The notes beneath the pieces are model-generated. The model worked only from the letters and a program-made list of their open reading frames with translations, was not told the DNA's origin and searched no databases. A program made the translations under genes and the position numbers. From contig DATCKG010000068.1 of the NCBI GenBank assembly GCA_036562385.1, forward strand, positions 1 through 64,000: a stretch of DNA of 64,000 nucleotides. The letters run 5' to 3'. Each line of letters opens with the position of its first letter. Position 1 is the first letter of the stretch. The DNA comes from DATCKG01 sp036562385 (GTDB lineage Bacteria > Bacillota > Sulfobacillia > Symbiobacteriales > Symbiobacteriaceae). Positions 26,422 to 34,735 of this stretch are shown here, piece after piece.

Positions 26422-27143
26422 TATTCCTCCGACACCTCCTGCATGACCGGTGTCCCGTACCGCAGGGCCATGCTGCCTTTGTAGGCGGGAACCGTCACCT
26501 CTGTCTCCGTCTTGACGGTGACCTCGATCCCCCAGGGCTTCAGCTGATCGGCCACCCCGCCCCGCATGGTGATGGCCTCCGACAGGACGGTCGGATCGCC
26601 CACCGCCGTGATCACGATGGGCGGGGCCGTACGCACCCCGTTGATGGTGATGGTGGGACCCGCGCACCGGATCTCGGAGGTCGCGATCAGCCGCTGCCCA
26701 TTGATGGCGATGGCTTCAGCGCCCGCCGCCACCAGGTCGTTGACGGTCTTTAGAACGTCTTCATCGTGAATAATGTAGTTGTTGGGATTCTCTCCCGGCA
26801 AGATAGGCCGGGTGGAATCCTTCATGGTGATGGTGACCCCCGGCCCCTTGACGGCCACGAGACCGGCATGGACCTGGGCTAGCTCCAACTGCTTTGCCAG
26901 CCCCGCGTACCGGTCCTGGGCCTTGGCCATGGCCGTGATCTGACTCCGTAGGTCCTCCACCTCCGACATCAGCCGCTTTCGCTCTTCCTCGGATTTCTCC
27001 AGTTCGGCAGCCAGCTCCTGAGCACGCTGCAGTCCCGCCGTATTCAGGGCGACCTGCCTTTGAACCTTAAACTGCATGGACAACATGTACCCCAACACCA
27101 GGCAGACCAGTGCGATGGCCCACGGTAGGTGGCGCGTCCGCAT
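26421..27143 (-). CDS. DUF881-family membrane-anchored protein (YlxW/YlxX type)
   Basis: A 240-residue protein with one N-terminal membrane helix (ALVCLVLGYMLSMQF), a coiled coil at about 35-85 and an extracytoplasmic domain with VKGPGVTITMKDS and NDLVAAGAEAIAINGQRL, the DUF881 hallmarks. Bacillus carries two such genes (ylxW, ylxX) between divIB and sbp; here there is one. The function is unknown beyond its constant division-cluster location. It is coupled to sbp. Confidence 0.88.
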   Translation of the reverse strand: MRTRHLPWAIALVCLVLGYMLSMQFKVQRQVALNTAGLQRAQELAAELEKSEEERKRLMSEVEDLRSQITAMAKAQDRYAGLAKQLELAQVHAGLVAVKGPGVTITMKDSTRPILPGENPNNYIIHDEDVLKTVNDLVAAGAEAIAINGQRLIATSEIRCAGPTITINGVRTAPPIVITAVGDPTVLSEAITMRGGVADQLKPWGIEVTVKTETEVTVPAYKGSMALRYGTPVMQEVSEE

Positions 27144-27180
27144 GCTGACTGACCCCTCTCCGGAATTCTGTCTGGCGATT

Positions 27181-27960
27181 CTACTCGCACCCGGAGGCGA
27201 TCAGCGGGCCCTCGATCCGCAGATCGATCTGGCAGGACTTGCCGCGCCTGACGGCCTCCTGAAACCAAAACAGTTCCAGCGCCCCTACCTTCCGCTGCAC
27301 GGACTCATTCCGGACCTGAGCCCGGTCCGGAAGGGTCCCCCACCGAACCGTCGCGCCCTCGGCCATGTACAGAAGGAGGGAACGATCCGGCTCCACCTTC
27401 ACCTCCGATATTTCCTGTCGCAACCTCTCCGACATCGCGGAGAGCACGGTCAGGGCATCGGACAGGCCCGGATCGGTCAGCTGCTCCCCCCGCACCGCCC
27501 GGGTCAGCTCCAGATCGGTGGAGATCACCGGCAGACCCCGCCCTTCCGCGAGATCCAGCATCTCCAGGATGATGCCCGTGCTGTCCAGGGACAGGTAGAA
27601 GCGGTCATGATAGCGGATGAGCGCCACAGGGGTGCGTTCCTGCAGCTTGACCGTCAGCCGGTTCCACTCCCAACGGGCCTCCGCAGAGGCCACCCACGGC
27701 TCCTGCGCAAGAAGCGCCTCCACCCGTGCGGCGGGACGCTCCCAGCGTGGAACACCCGGATGGAGGCCGGCGACCTCCCGAACCCGCTCCACCGTCAGGC
27801 GCTCCGCCCCGACCACGTCCAGGGAAGCCAGCCGGAACAGGGTGGAGCGGAACAAGGCAAAACCGCAGACGGCACAAATGAGGAGCAGCATGAGGCGAAA
27901 GCGGCCCCGTCCGAGGGGCTTCTGCGCACCGCCTGCTCCCGCCAGCCGGTTTCCGGTCAA
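27181..27960 (-). CDS. ftsQ: FtsQ/DivIB, divisome POTRA-domain protein
   Basis: A 259-residue bitopic membrane protein: short cytosolic basic segment, one membrane helix (residues 23-40), a POTRA domain beginning FRLASLDVVGAERLTVERV, then the FtsQ/DivIB core (PWVASAEARWEWNRLTVKLQERTPVALI). It stabilises the FtsL-FtsB-type complex that switches on septal wall synthesis. TTG 27960 has GGAGG nine bases upstream. The position between the wall genes and DUF881-sbp-ftsA matches Bacillus divIB. Confidence 0.88.
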   Translation of the reverse strand: MTGNRLAGAGGAQKPLGRGRFRLMLLLICAVCGFALFRSTLFRLASLDVVGAERLTVERVREVAGLHPGVPRWERPAARVEALLAQEPWVASAEARWEWNRLTVKLQERTPVALIRYHDRFYLSLDSTGIILEMLDLAEGRGLPVISTDLELTRAVRGEQLTDPGLSDALTVLSAMSERLRQEISEVKVEPDRSLLLYMAEGATVRWGTLPDRAQVRNESVQRKVGALELFWFQEAVRRGKSCQIDLRIEGPLIASGCE

Positions 27961-28085
27961 GTCTCGCTGCCTCCATCGGCGAAATATTTCAGCGGTAAGT
28001 CGGTCAACAAGCCTGACTTACTGCTGATTATACTCCATGAAGGTGGAGAGACAAACAGTCGCCCGCAGGAATCTGGCCTCCTCCT

Positions 28086-28976
28086 CTAGGACGGCAAGAG
28101 CACCTCCAGGGCCCCGGGGAGAAGCTCCAGGCTGACCGGCAGCTGTCCGATCACCTCGCCGTCGGCCTCCACGAAGACCGGGCGGTCGGACCGAATCACC
28201 AGCCGCCGGCCCCGGGCGAAATGCACCTTCGGATGGCCCATATGAGTGCCGGGGAACAGCTTGATGAGCAGATTCAGCAGTTCCAGCCGGTTCAGGTTGT
28301 CTCCCCAGACGATATCGAAGAGCCCATCGTCGGGCGCCGCGTTGGGCAGGATCATCAAGCCGCCGCCGAAAAAGCGGCCGATCCCCACCGCCATCAGCGC
28401 CATGCGGGAGACTGCGAAGGACCGCCCGTCCAGTTCCACCTCCACGTCGACGCCCCGATACTCCCGCAGCGCGCCCAGTACCCCCAACAGGTGGGGGACG
28501 GCGCCCCCAAACATCTTGAGCACCGGTCCGTACCCGTTGACCCGGCGCATCACCTCGGCGTCGAAGCCGATGCCGGCCACGTTGAAGAAGAGGTGCCGGC
28601 CGAAGGCAAGCCCCACATCCATCTTGGCCCGCCGGCCGCTGAAGGCGACCCGGAGCGCCGCCTCCGGGTCCCTGGGAACGCCGGTGGACTTGATCCAGTC
28701 ATTCCCCGTCCCGGAGGGAATCACGCCGAAGGCCGCTGCAGTGCCCACCAGGCCCGCGGCTACCTCGCTGACCGTGCCGTCGCCGCCCACTGCAATGACC
28801 CGGTCAAAGCCCCCACGGGCGGCTTCGCGCGCCAGCTCCCGGGCATGTCCCGGATACCGGGTGAGCTTCACCTCAAAATCGCCCAGGGAGGCTGCCAATG
28901 GTTCCAGTCGTTTCCACAGCTTGAGAGCCCGGCCATGCCCAGCCGTCGGGTTGACGATGAAGCACAGCGGCCGCAT
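28086..28976 (-). CDS. Diacylglycerol kinase-family lipid kinase
   Basis: A 296-residue soluble lipid kinase of the DagK/YegS fold. The nucleotide-binding signature GGDGTVSEVAAGL, the preceding IVNPTAGHGRA and the GVIPSGTGNDW motif are intact; a second domain carries MILPNAAPDDGLFDI. Bacillus DgkB homologues recycle diacylglycerol for phospholipid synthesis. ATG 28976 follows AAAGGAGAG. It is inserted between murA (with its own terminator) and ftsQ, a place where no lipid kinase sits in the standard cluster. The exact lipid substrate is unknown. Confidence 0.9.
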   Translation of the reverse strand: MRPLCFIVNPTAGHGRALKLWKRLEPLAASLGDFEVKLTRYPGHARELAREAARGGFDRVIAVGGDGTVSEVAAGLVGTAAAFGVIPSGTGNDWIKSTGVPRDPEAALRVAFSGRRAKMDVGLAFGRHLFFNVAGIGFDAEVMRRVNGYGPVLKMFGGAVPHLLGVLGALREYRGVDVEVELDGRSFAVSRMALMAVGIGRFFGGGLMILPNAAPDDGLFDIVWGDNLNRLELLNLLIKLFPGTHMGHPKVHFARGRRLVIRSDRPVFVEADGEVIGQLPVSLELLPGALEVLLPS

Positions 28977-29079
28977 GGTCCCTCTCCTTTCGGGGCTGAA
29001 ATCTCCGGCAGTTCTCCGTGGTCGCTGTTGAAGTTCGTGGCCCGAAGGGCAGTTCCTTCCGCCGCGGCGGCCAACCGCG

Positions 29080-29119
29080 GAAGAAAGGTGGCCGGAACCG
29101 TCATGGTTCCAGCCACCTT
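29080..29119 (-). terminator. Terminator after murA
   Basis: On the minus strand AAGGTGGCTGGAACC (29119-29105) pairs with GGTTCCGGCCACCTT (29099-29085) with one mismatch, followed by TCTT. It lies 12 bases past the murA stop and separates murA from the lipid kinase gene. Confidence 0.75.
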
Positions 29120-29131
29120 CTGTGTGCCCGG

Positions 29132-30406
29132 TCATATCCGGGTGATCTGCGCCCCCAGCCCCCGGAGCTTCTCCTCCAGGTTGTGGTAACCCCGGTCTAT
29201 GTGAACAATCTCTTCGATGGTGGTGGTCCCTTCGGCCGCCAGCCCTCCCAGGACGAGCGCCATTCCCTCCCGCAAGGCCGGGCAATCGACGGTGGCGCCC
29301 GTCAGGCGGGGCACCCCCTTGATCACGGCGGTGCGGCCCTCGACCTTGATGTTGGCCCCCAACCGCCGCAACTCCTCGGCCACCTTGAAACGGTTCTCAA
29401 AAATCGTCTCGGTGATAATGCTCGTCCCTTCCGCGACACTCATCAGCGCCATCATCTGTGGCTGCATGTCGGTGGGAAAACCCGGATAGGGCAGCGTTTT
29501 CAGGTCGGTGGCCTTCAGCCGGGCCGGACCGATGGCCCGGATCGAATCGACCCCCTCGTGGAGGATGGTGCCCATCTCCCGCAACTTGGCACAGATGGCG
29601 TCCACGTGTTCCGGGATCATGTGATCCACTGTCACATCGCCGCCGGTAATCGCGGCGGCGGCCAGGAAGGTGCCGGCCTCGATGCGATCGGGAATCACCG
29701 TATGTTCTACACTGCCAAGCTTCTGAACGCCCTGGATTCGGATGACATCCATGCCGGCGCCCCGGACCCGGGCTCCCATCCGGTTGAGGAAATTCTGAAG
29801 ATCCACGATCTCCGGCTCCCGTGCGGCGTTGCGGATCACGGTGGTCCCCTCCGCCAGCACGGCCGCCATCATCAGGTTCTCCGTGGCTCCCACGCTGGGA
29901 AAGTCCAGGTAGATCTCCGTCCCCTGCAGCCTGCCGGGCACCACGGCCTCAATGTAGCCGAACCGCTCTTCGATGCGGGCGCCCATCTGCTGCAGGCCCC
30001 GCAGGTGAAAATCGATGGGACGGGGGCCGATGGCGCATCCCCCGGGATAGGAGATGCGCACCTTCCCAACGCGGGCCAGCAGGGGCCCCATCAGGAAGAT
30101 GGAGGACCGCATCTCCCGGGTAAAGTCCGCCCCCACTTCCAGACTGCTCAGACCATCGGAAACCACCCGGAAGGTCCGGCTGCCGTCGGGACAGGGGGTC
30201 TCTTCCACCTTGGCCCCCAGGCGCCGGAGAATCTCCGCCATCACGGCCACATCCCGGATGGCGGGCATGTTATGGATAATCGCTTCCCCGGATGTCAGCA
30301 ACGCGGCCGCCAGAATCGGCAGGGCTGCGTTTTTGGCGCCGCTCACCTTGACCCGCCCCTGGAGCCGGACGCCCCCGGTGATGACATAACACTCCCGCGT
30401 TTTCAA
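29132..30406 (-). CDS. murA: MurA, UDP-GlcNAc enolpyruvyl transferase
   Basis: A 424-residue cytosolic enzyme making the first committed step to UDP-MurNAc. The N-terminal VSGAKNAALPIL, the active loop PGGCAIGPRPIDFHL with catalytic Cys124 (the residue attacked by fosfomycin in this family) and the later repeated folds are all present. The start is TTG 30406 with a G-run about nine bases upstream. It directly follows murB; many Firmicutes keep murA in or near this cluster. Confidence 0.95.
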   Translation of the reverse strand: MKTRECYVITGGVRLQGRVKVSGAKNAALPILAAALLTSGEAIIHNMPAIRDVAVMAEILRRLGAKVEETPCPDGSRTFRVVSDGLSSLEVGADFTREMRSSIFLMGPLLARVGKVRISYPGGCAIGPRPIDFHLRGLQQMGARIEERFGYIEAVVPGRLQGTEIYLDFPSVGATENLMMAAVLAEGTTVIRNAAREPEIVDLQNFLNRMGARVRGAGMDVIRIQGVQKLGSVEHTVIPDRIEAGTFLAAAAITGGDVTVDHMIPEHVDAICAKLREMGTILHEGVDSIRAIGPARLKATDLKTLPYPGFPTDMQPQMMALMSVAEGTSIITETIFENRFKVAEELRRLGANIKVEGRTAVIKGVPRLTGATVDCPALREGMALVLGGLAAEGTTTIEEIVHIDRGYHNLEEKLRGLGAQITRI

Positions 30407-30461
30407 CTCCAGTGACCCCCCACGGCTGGACCAGCCCCAACCGGAGAGGTAGCTGCCCCGG

Positions 30462-31388
30462 TCAGGTACGAAAGTGAGGATCGAAGCCCCAGATTCTCAC
30501 TTCCGGCTCCAGCCGAACTCCGAACCGGTCCTGGACGATCTTGCGGACGTTCTCCAGCAGAAGAAGGACGTCCCTGGCCGTCGCATTTCCCAGGTTGACG
30601 ATGAAGTTGGCGTGCTTCTCCGATACCTGTGCGTCGCCGATCCGCATCCCCTTGAGCCCGGCCTGTTCAATCAGCCGGCCGGCAAAATCCCCCGGTGGGT
30701 TCCGAAAGATACTGCCCGCATTGGGGAACTGCAGGGGCTGCGTGGCCCGCCGCCGCTCCAGGTACGCGCGCATCCGTTCCCGGAGCACCGCCTCGTCTTC
30801 CCGGTGCAGCTGAAACGTCACATCCGCCACAATGGCCTTGGTGCCCTGCAGGCGGCTGGTGCGGTAGCCGAATCCGATTTCCGCAGCACTCAACCGCTGC
30901 TCCCGGCCGTCGGGCCACACCACCAGGGCGGACTCCACGCACCGGGACATATCCCCGCCGTGGGCGCCGGCGTTGATCACCAGGCCGGCTCCCACCGTTC
31001 CCGGGATTGCGCAGGCAAATTCAAGGCCGCCCAGGCCCGCCTTGGCCAATCTGGTCGCCAGTTTGGGCAGATCGCACCCCCCGCCTGCGGTGACCCGGGT
31101 GTCCTGGATCTGATACTGGCGAAACTCGCCGGTCAATTTCAGCACGATCCCCCGGACGCCCTCGTCGGCCACCAGCAGGTTGCTGCCGCGTCCCAGGACG
31201 TAGACCGGCACCTGCTCCCGTCCGGCCAGGGCGAGCACCGCAGTCAGTTCCCGGCGATCTGCCACCTCCACCAGAAAATCCGCCGGGCCGCCGATGCGAA
31301 AGGTGGTGTGTCGCTTCAGCGGTTCGTTGGGATGAATGCGGCTCGGATCCCGGATTATGCTACGCAACGCCTCGTCCAAGGGTGACAT
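30462..31388 (-). CDS. murB: MurB, UDP-N-acetylenolpyruvoylglucosamine reductase
   Basis: A 308-residue FAD enzyme reducing the MurA product to UDP-MurNAc. The FAD-binding phrases YVLGRGSNLLVADEGVRG and FACAIPGTVGAGLVINAGAHGG, the substrate region FGYRTSRL, and NAGSIFRNP with the catalytic serine fit the short (type II) MurB. ATG 31388 lies 23 bases after the murG stop. Where many relatives have murC next to murB, nothing intervenes here. Confidence 0.94.
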   Translation of the reverse strand: MSPLDEALRSIIRDPSRIHPNEPLKRHTTFRIGGPADFLVEVADRRELTAVLALAGREQVPVYVLGRGSNLLVADEGVRGIVLKLTGEFRQYQIQDTRVTAGGGCDLPKLATRLAKAGLGGLEFACAIPGTVGAGLVINAGAHGGDMSRCVESALVVWPDGREQRLSAAEIGFGYRTSRLQGTKAIVADVTFQLHREDEAVLRERMRAYLERRRATQPLQFPNAGSIFRNPPGDFAGRLIEQAGLKGMRIGDAQVSEKHANFIVNLGNATARDVLLLLENVRKIVQDRFGVRLEPEVRIWGFDPHFRT

Positions 31389-31411
31389 GGCGAGACAGGC
31401 CCCCTTCGTGA

Positions 31412-32515
31412 TCAGCGCCCCCGGGCGATCGCGACGATTTCCGCTGCGATGCGTGCGGCGGCATCCGGCTGCGCCAGGGCACGCAGCGCCTGCCGCATGC
31501 GCTCTGCAGCCGCCTGGTCGGTCAGGACCGTGCGGATGGCCGCAGCCAGCTTCTGACGGGTCATCTCGTGCTCCCGCACCACGATGGCAGCCCCCCGCTG
31601 CTCCAGGGTGCGGGCATTCCATTCCTGGTGGTTGTGCGTGACGTTGGGACTGGGAATCAGCACAGAGGGCAGCCCCCGCACCTGAATTTCGGCCAGGGTG
31701 ATGGCCCCGGCCCGGAAAACACCGGCGTCCGCCGCGGCGTAGGCAGCGGGCATGTTATGCAGGTACGGAACGATGGTGATCCGGGCCTGTCCGCCCCCAC
31801 CGTACAGACGCTGAACCTGTTCAAAATAGCGCTCCCCGGTGATGTGCAGGACCTTCAGCGCCGGAATCTCCTTCAGCAGGGAGGGAACGACGTCCGCCAC
31901 AAACCGGTGAAAGTCCCGGGCACCGCCGCTGCCCCCCATCACCAGCAGCACCTTGTCCTCCGGCACAAACCCCAGGGCCCGGCGACCGTCCTCCCGCCGG
32001 GCTGCGGCCACCTCCGGGCGCACCGGATTGCCCACCGTGTACAGCCGGGCGCCGGGCGGAAAGTGGCGCCGCGCTTCCTCATAGGGGACAAAGACCGCCC
32101 TGGCCCAGCGGGCAGCGATGCGGTTGGTGACGCCGGGAAACGCGTTCTGCTCCTGAATCACCACCGGACGGCCGGTCAGACAGGCTGCGGCCAGCACCGG
32201 GCCGCTGACAAACCCGCCGGTCCCCACCACCACATCCGGCCGGAACCGGCGGATGTGGGCCAGGGAATCAAAAAAGCCCTTCAGCGCCTTCAATCCTCCG
32301 GTCACCTTCTGCCAGGGCGACAGGTTGACCAGGCCGGCGCTGGAGATGGTGACAAAGGGAACCCCCGTCCGGGGTACGATGGTGGATTCCCGACCGGTCT
32401 GCGTACCGACGTAGAGGAGTTCCGCTTCGGGGTCGATTTCCTTGATGGCTGCGGCCAGAGTAAGGGCGGGGTAGATGTGCCCCCCGGTGCCGCCACCTGT
32501 CAGCAGGTACCGCAT
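31412..32515 (-). CDS. murG: MurG, lipid II-forming GlcNAc transferase
   Basis: A 367-residue membrane-associated glycosyltransferase converting lipid I to lipid II. The N-terminal glycine loops TGGGTGGHIYPALTLA, then GTGGFVSGPVLAAA and VIQEQN, and the C-terminal donor site GAITLAEIQVRGLPSVLIP are diagnostic. ATG 32515 follows GGAGGG. It lies 26 bases after ftsW. Confidence 0.95.
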   Translation of the reverse strand: MRYLLTGGGTGGHIYPALTLAAAIKEIDPEAELLYVGTQTGRESTIVPRTGVPFVTISSAGLVNLSPWQKVTGGLKALKGFFDSLAHIRRFRPDVVVGTGGFVSGPVLAAACLTGRPVVIQEQNAFPGVTNRIAARWARAVFVPYEEARRHFPPGARLYTVGNPVRPEVAAARREDGRRALGFVPEDKVLLVMGGSGGARDFHRFVADVVPSLLKEIPALKVLHITGERYFEQVQRLYGGGGQARITIVPYLHNMPAAYAAADAGVFRAGAITLAEIQVRGLPSVLIPSPNVTHNHQEWNARTLEQRGAAIVVREHEMTRQKLAAAIRTVLTDQAAAERMRQALRALAQPDAAARIAAEIVAIARGR

Positions 32516-32541
32516 GGGGGTCCCTCCAGAACATGCAGGGA

Positions 32542-33642
32542 TCAGGGGCGGGCATAGCGGGAGACCCCCAGCAAGATGCCCACCCCTGTCAGGGTGATGA
32601 GCAGTGAGGAGCCGCCGTAGCTCAGGAAAGGCAGGGGAATCCCCGTGGAGGGGATGGAGGCGGTGACCACCGCGATGTTCATGGCCGCCTGCAGGGTGAT
32701 CAGCGAGGTCACGCCTGCGGCCAGGAGGCTGGAGAACCGGTCCGGTGCCTGGATGGCGATGCGGTAGCCCCGCCAGGCGAAGGCGGCGAACAGCAGCAGC
32801 ACCAGCACCGCACCGATGAACCCCAACTCCTCTCCCAGCACGGCGAAGATCATGTCGGTGTGCCGCTCCGGCAGGTAGAACCACTTCTGCCGGCTGCGGC
32901 CGAGGCCGACACCGAAGAGGCCGCCGGAACCGAAAGCCAGGAGCGCCTGGATGATCTGATAGCCCGAGTCGGTGGGATCGGACCACGGGTTCAGGTAGGT
33001 GGTAATCCGGCTCCACCGCTCCGGATCCACCCGGGCCAGCAGGAAGACGCCGGCCGCACCCAGTGCGCCCAAGAACGCCAGGTGGCTCAGTTCCGCTCCG
33101 GCGGCGAAGAACATGAGGAACGCGGTCCCTCCCAGCGTAAGGGAGGTACCCAGGTCCGGCTCCATCATGATCAGCCCGAAGACCAGCCCCAGGGCCACCA
33201 GGGCGGGGAAAAGCCCCCGCCAGAAGGAGCTGATCTCCTTCCCGGTCCGGCTGAGATAGCCGGCCATAAAGATGACAAACGCGAACTTTGCGAACTCAGA
33301 AGGCTGGAATTGAAGGGGGCCCGCTCCCAGCCAGCGGCGAGCCCCCAGCCGGTAGACGCCCACCCCCGGAATCAGCACCAGCACCAGCAGGACCAGGGCG
33401 ATCAGCATCAGGGTCCGGGCGTGCTGCTCCCAGAACCAGGGCGGAATCCGGGAGACCGCCAGCATGACGCCCATGCCGATCAGCGCCCACAGGACCTGCC
33501 GCTGCAGGAAGTAATACGGATTTTGATAATCCACCTGTGCCACTGCGATGCTGGACGAGTACACCATGACAATGCCGATGCCGAGGAGAAGCGCGACCAC
33601 TGTGACGAGGGTGTAGTCCAGTTCCCTGCGGGGTTGGTGCAA
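32542..33642 (-). CDS. ftsW: FtsW/SpoVE, SEDS-family glycan polymerase
   Basis: A 366-residue membrane protein with about ten helices, belonging to the SEDS family that polymerises lipid II with a partner class B penicillin-binding protein. The segments ARRWLGAGPLQFQPSEFAKFA, MMEPDLGTS (with the catalytic-region Asp) and the C-terminal GIPLPFLSYGGSSLL are signatures. TTG 33642 follows GGGGG. The position between mraY and murG matches Bacillus spoVE; whether it acts in vegetative septation or cortex synthesis cannot be told. Confidence 0.93.
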   Translation of the reverse strand: MHQPRRELDYTLVTVVALLLGIGIVMVYSSSIAVAQVDYQNPYYFLQRQVLWALIGMGVMLAVSRIPPWFWEQHARTLMLIALVLLVLVLIPGVGVYRLGARRWLGAGPLQFQPSEFAKFAFVIFMAGYLSRTGKEISSFWRGLFPALVALGLVFGLIMMEPDLGTSLTLGGTAFLMFFAAGAELSHLAFLGALGAAGVFLLARVDPERWSRITTYLNPWSDPTDSGYQIIQALLAFGSGGLFGVGLGRSRQKWFYLPERHTDMIFAVLGEELGFIGAVLVLLLFAAFAWRGYRIAIQAPDRFSSLLAAGVTSLITLQAAMNIAVVTASIPSTGIPLPFLSYGGSSLLITLTGVGILLGVSRYARP

Positions 33643-33670
33643 GGAAAGACCCCCTCTGAACCAGTCCGCT

Positions 33671-34675
33671 TTATCCGGTTACCGCCAGGCCCGGCAGGGC
33701 GAAGTAGCCGAGCACCGCGAGGAGAACGCAGACCATCACGAAGGTCCGGACCACCTTGCCCTCCGGCCAGCCCAGCAGTTCAAAGTGATGATGGATCGGT
33801 GCCATCTTAAAGATACGACGGCCTGTCAACTGGAATGACCCCACCTGAAGAATGACCGACAAGGCCTCTGCCACGAAGAGGCCGCCGACGATCACCAGCA
33901 ACAGCTCGGTACGGGTCAGCACGGCCAGGGCTGCCAGGGCCCCGCCCAGGGCGAAGGAGCCCACGTCGCCCATGAATACCTTGGCCGGGTGGGCGTTGTA
34001 GCGCAAAAATCCCAGGCAGCCGCCCACCAGGGCCATGGCCAGCACGGCCAATTCGATGTAGCCCCTGGCCGTGGCCACAAACAGCCCGTAGAAGGTGAAG
34101 ACCACCACCGAGCAGCTGGACAGCAGGCCGTCCACTCCGTCGGTGAAGTTGACCGCGTTGGCGGTGCCCCAGACGAGGAGAAGCACCAGCAAATAGTAGA
34201 ACGGCTTTCCAAGGTCAATGGAATAGTTGAAATAGGGAATCTCCACGGCGGTGCCCAGGCCCAGGATCTCCACCGACCCGTAGGCCAGCACCAGGGCCAG
34301 CACCACCTGCATCAGCAGTTTTTCCCGGGCCCTCAGCCCCAGGGACCGCTTGAGCACTACCTTGATGTAGTCGTCCAAAAAGCCCACCAATCCATGGCCC
34401 AGGGTCAAGATCAGGGCGATGGTCATCCGCACCAGGGCATCGTGCTCCCGGGGGGCCAGCAACAGCGTGGCCACCGCCGCGGGCAGGACAAAGATCAGAC
34501 CGCCCATGGTGGGGGTGCCGGCCTTGGCCTGATGGCTGGCGAACATCTCCTGCCGAATCGTCTGCCCGGCCTTGAGCCGTCGCAGCAGGGGAAGGATGAC
34601 CGGACCCAGGGCCAGTGCACCCAGCGCGCCCAGCAGCAGGGCGGCGGTCAATCGCCAGGATGGGTTCATAGGCAT
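33671..34675 (-). CDS. mraY: MraY, phospho-MurNAc-pentapeptide translocase
   Basis: A 334-residue polytopic enzyme attaching phospho-MurNAc-pentapeptide to undecaprenyl phosphate (lipid I). Signature loops are TPTMGGLIF, the Asp pair in VGFLDDYIKV, NAVNFTDGVDGL and the HHHFELLGW motif (IHHHFE). ATG 34675 or the ATG two codons on could start it. Normally murD follows, but ftsW begins 28 bases after this stop. Confidence 0.95.
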   Translation of the reverse strand: MPMNPSWRLTAALLLGALGALALGPVILPLLRRLKAGQTIRQEMFASHQAKAGTPTMGGLIFVLPAAVATLLLAPREHDALVRMTIALILTLGHGLVGFLDDYIKVVLKRSLGLRAREKLLMQVVLALVLAYGSVEILGLGTAVEIPYFNYSIDLGKPFYYLLVLLLVWGTANAVNFTDGVDGLLSSCSVVVFTFYGLFVATARGYIELAVLAMALVGGCLGFLRYNAHPAKVFMGDVGSFALGGALAALAVLTRTELLLVIVGGLFVAEALSVILQVGSFQLTGRRIFKMAPIHHHFELLGWPEGKVVRTFVMVCVLLAVLGYFALPGLAVTG

Positions 34676-34735
34676 CGCAGCGTAGTCCTCTCTTCTTGCA
34701 TGATCTCAAGTGATCTCGGGACAAATCCGCCCCGG

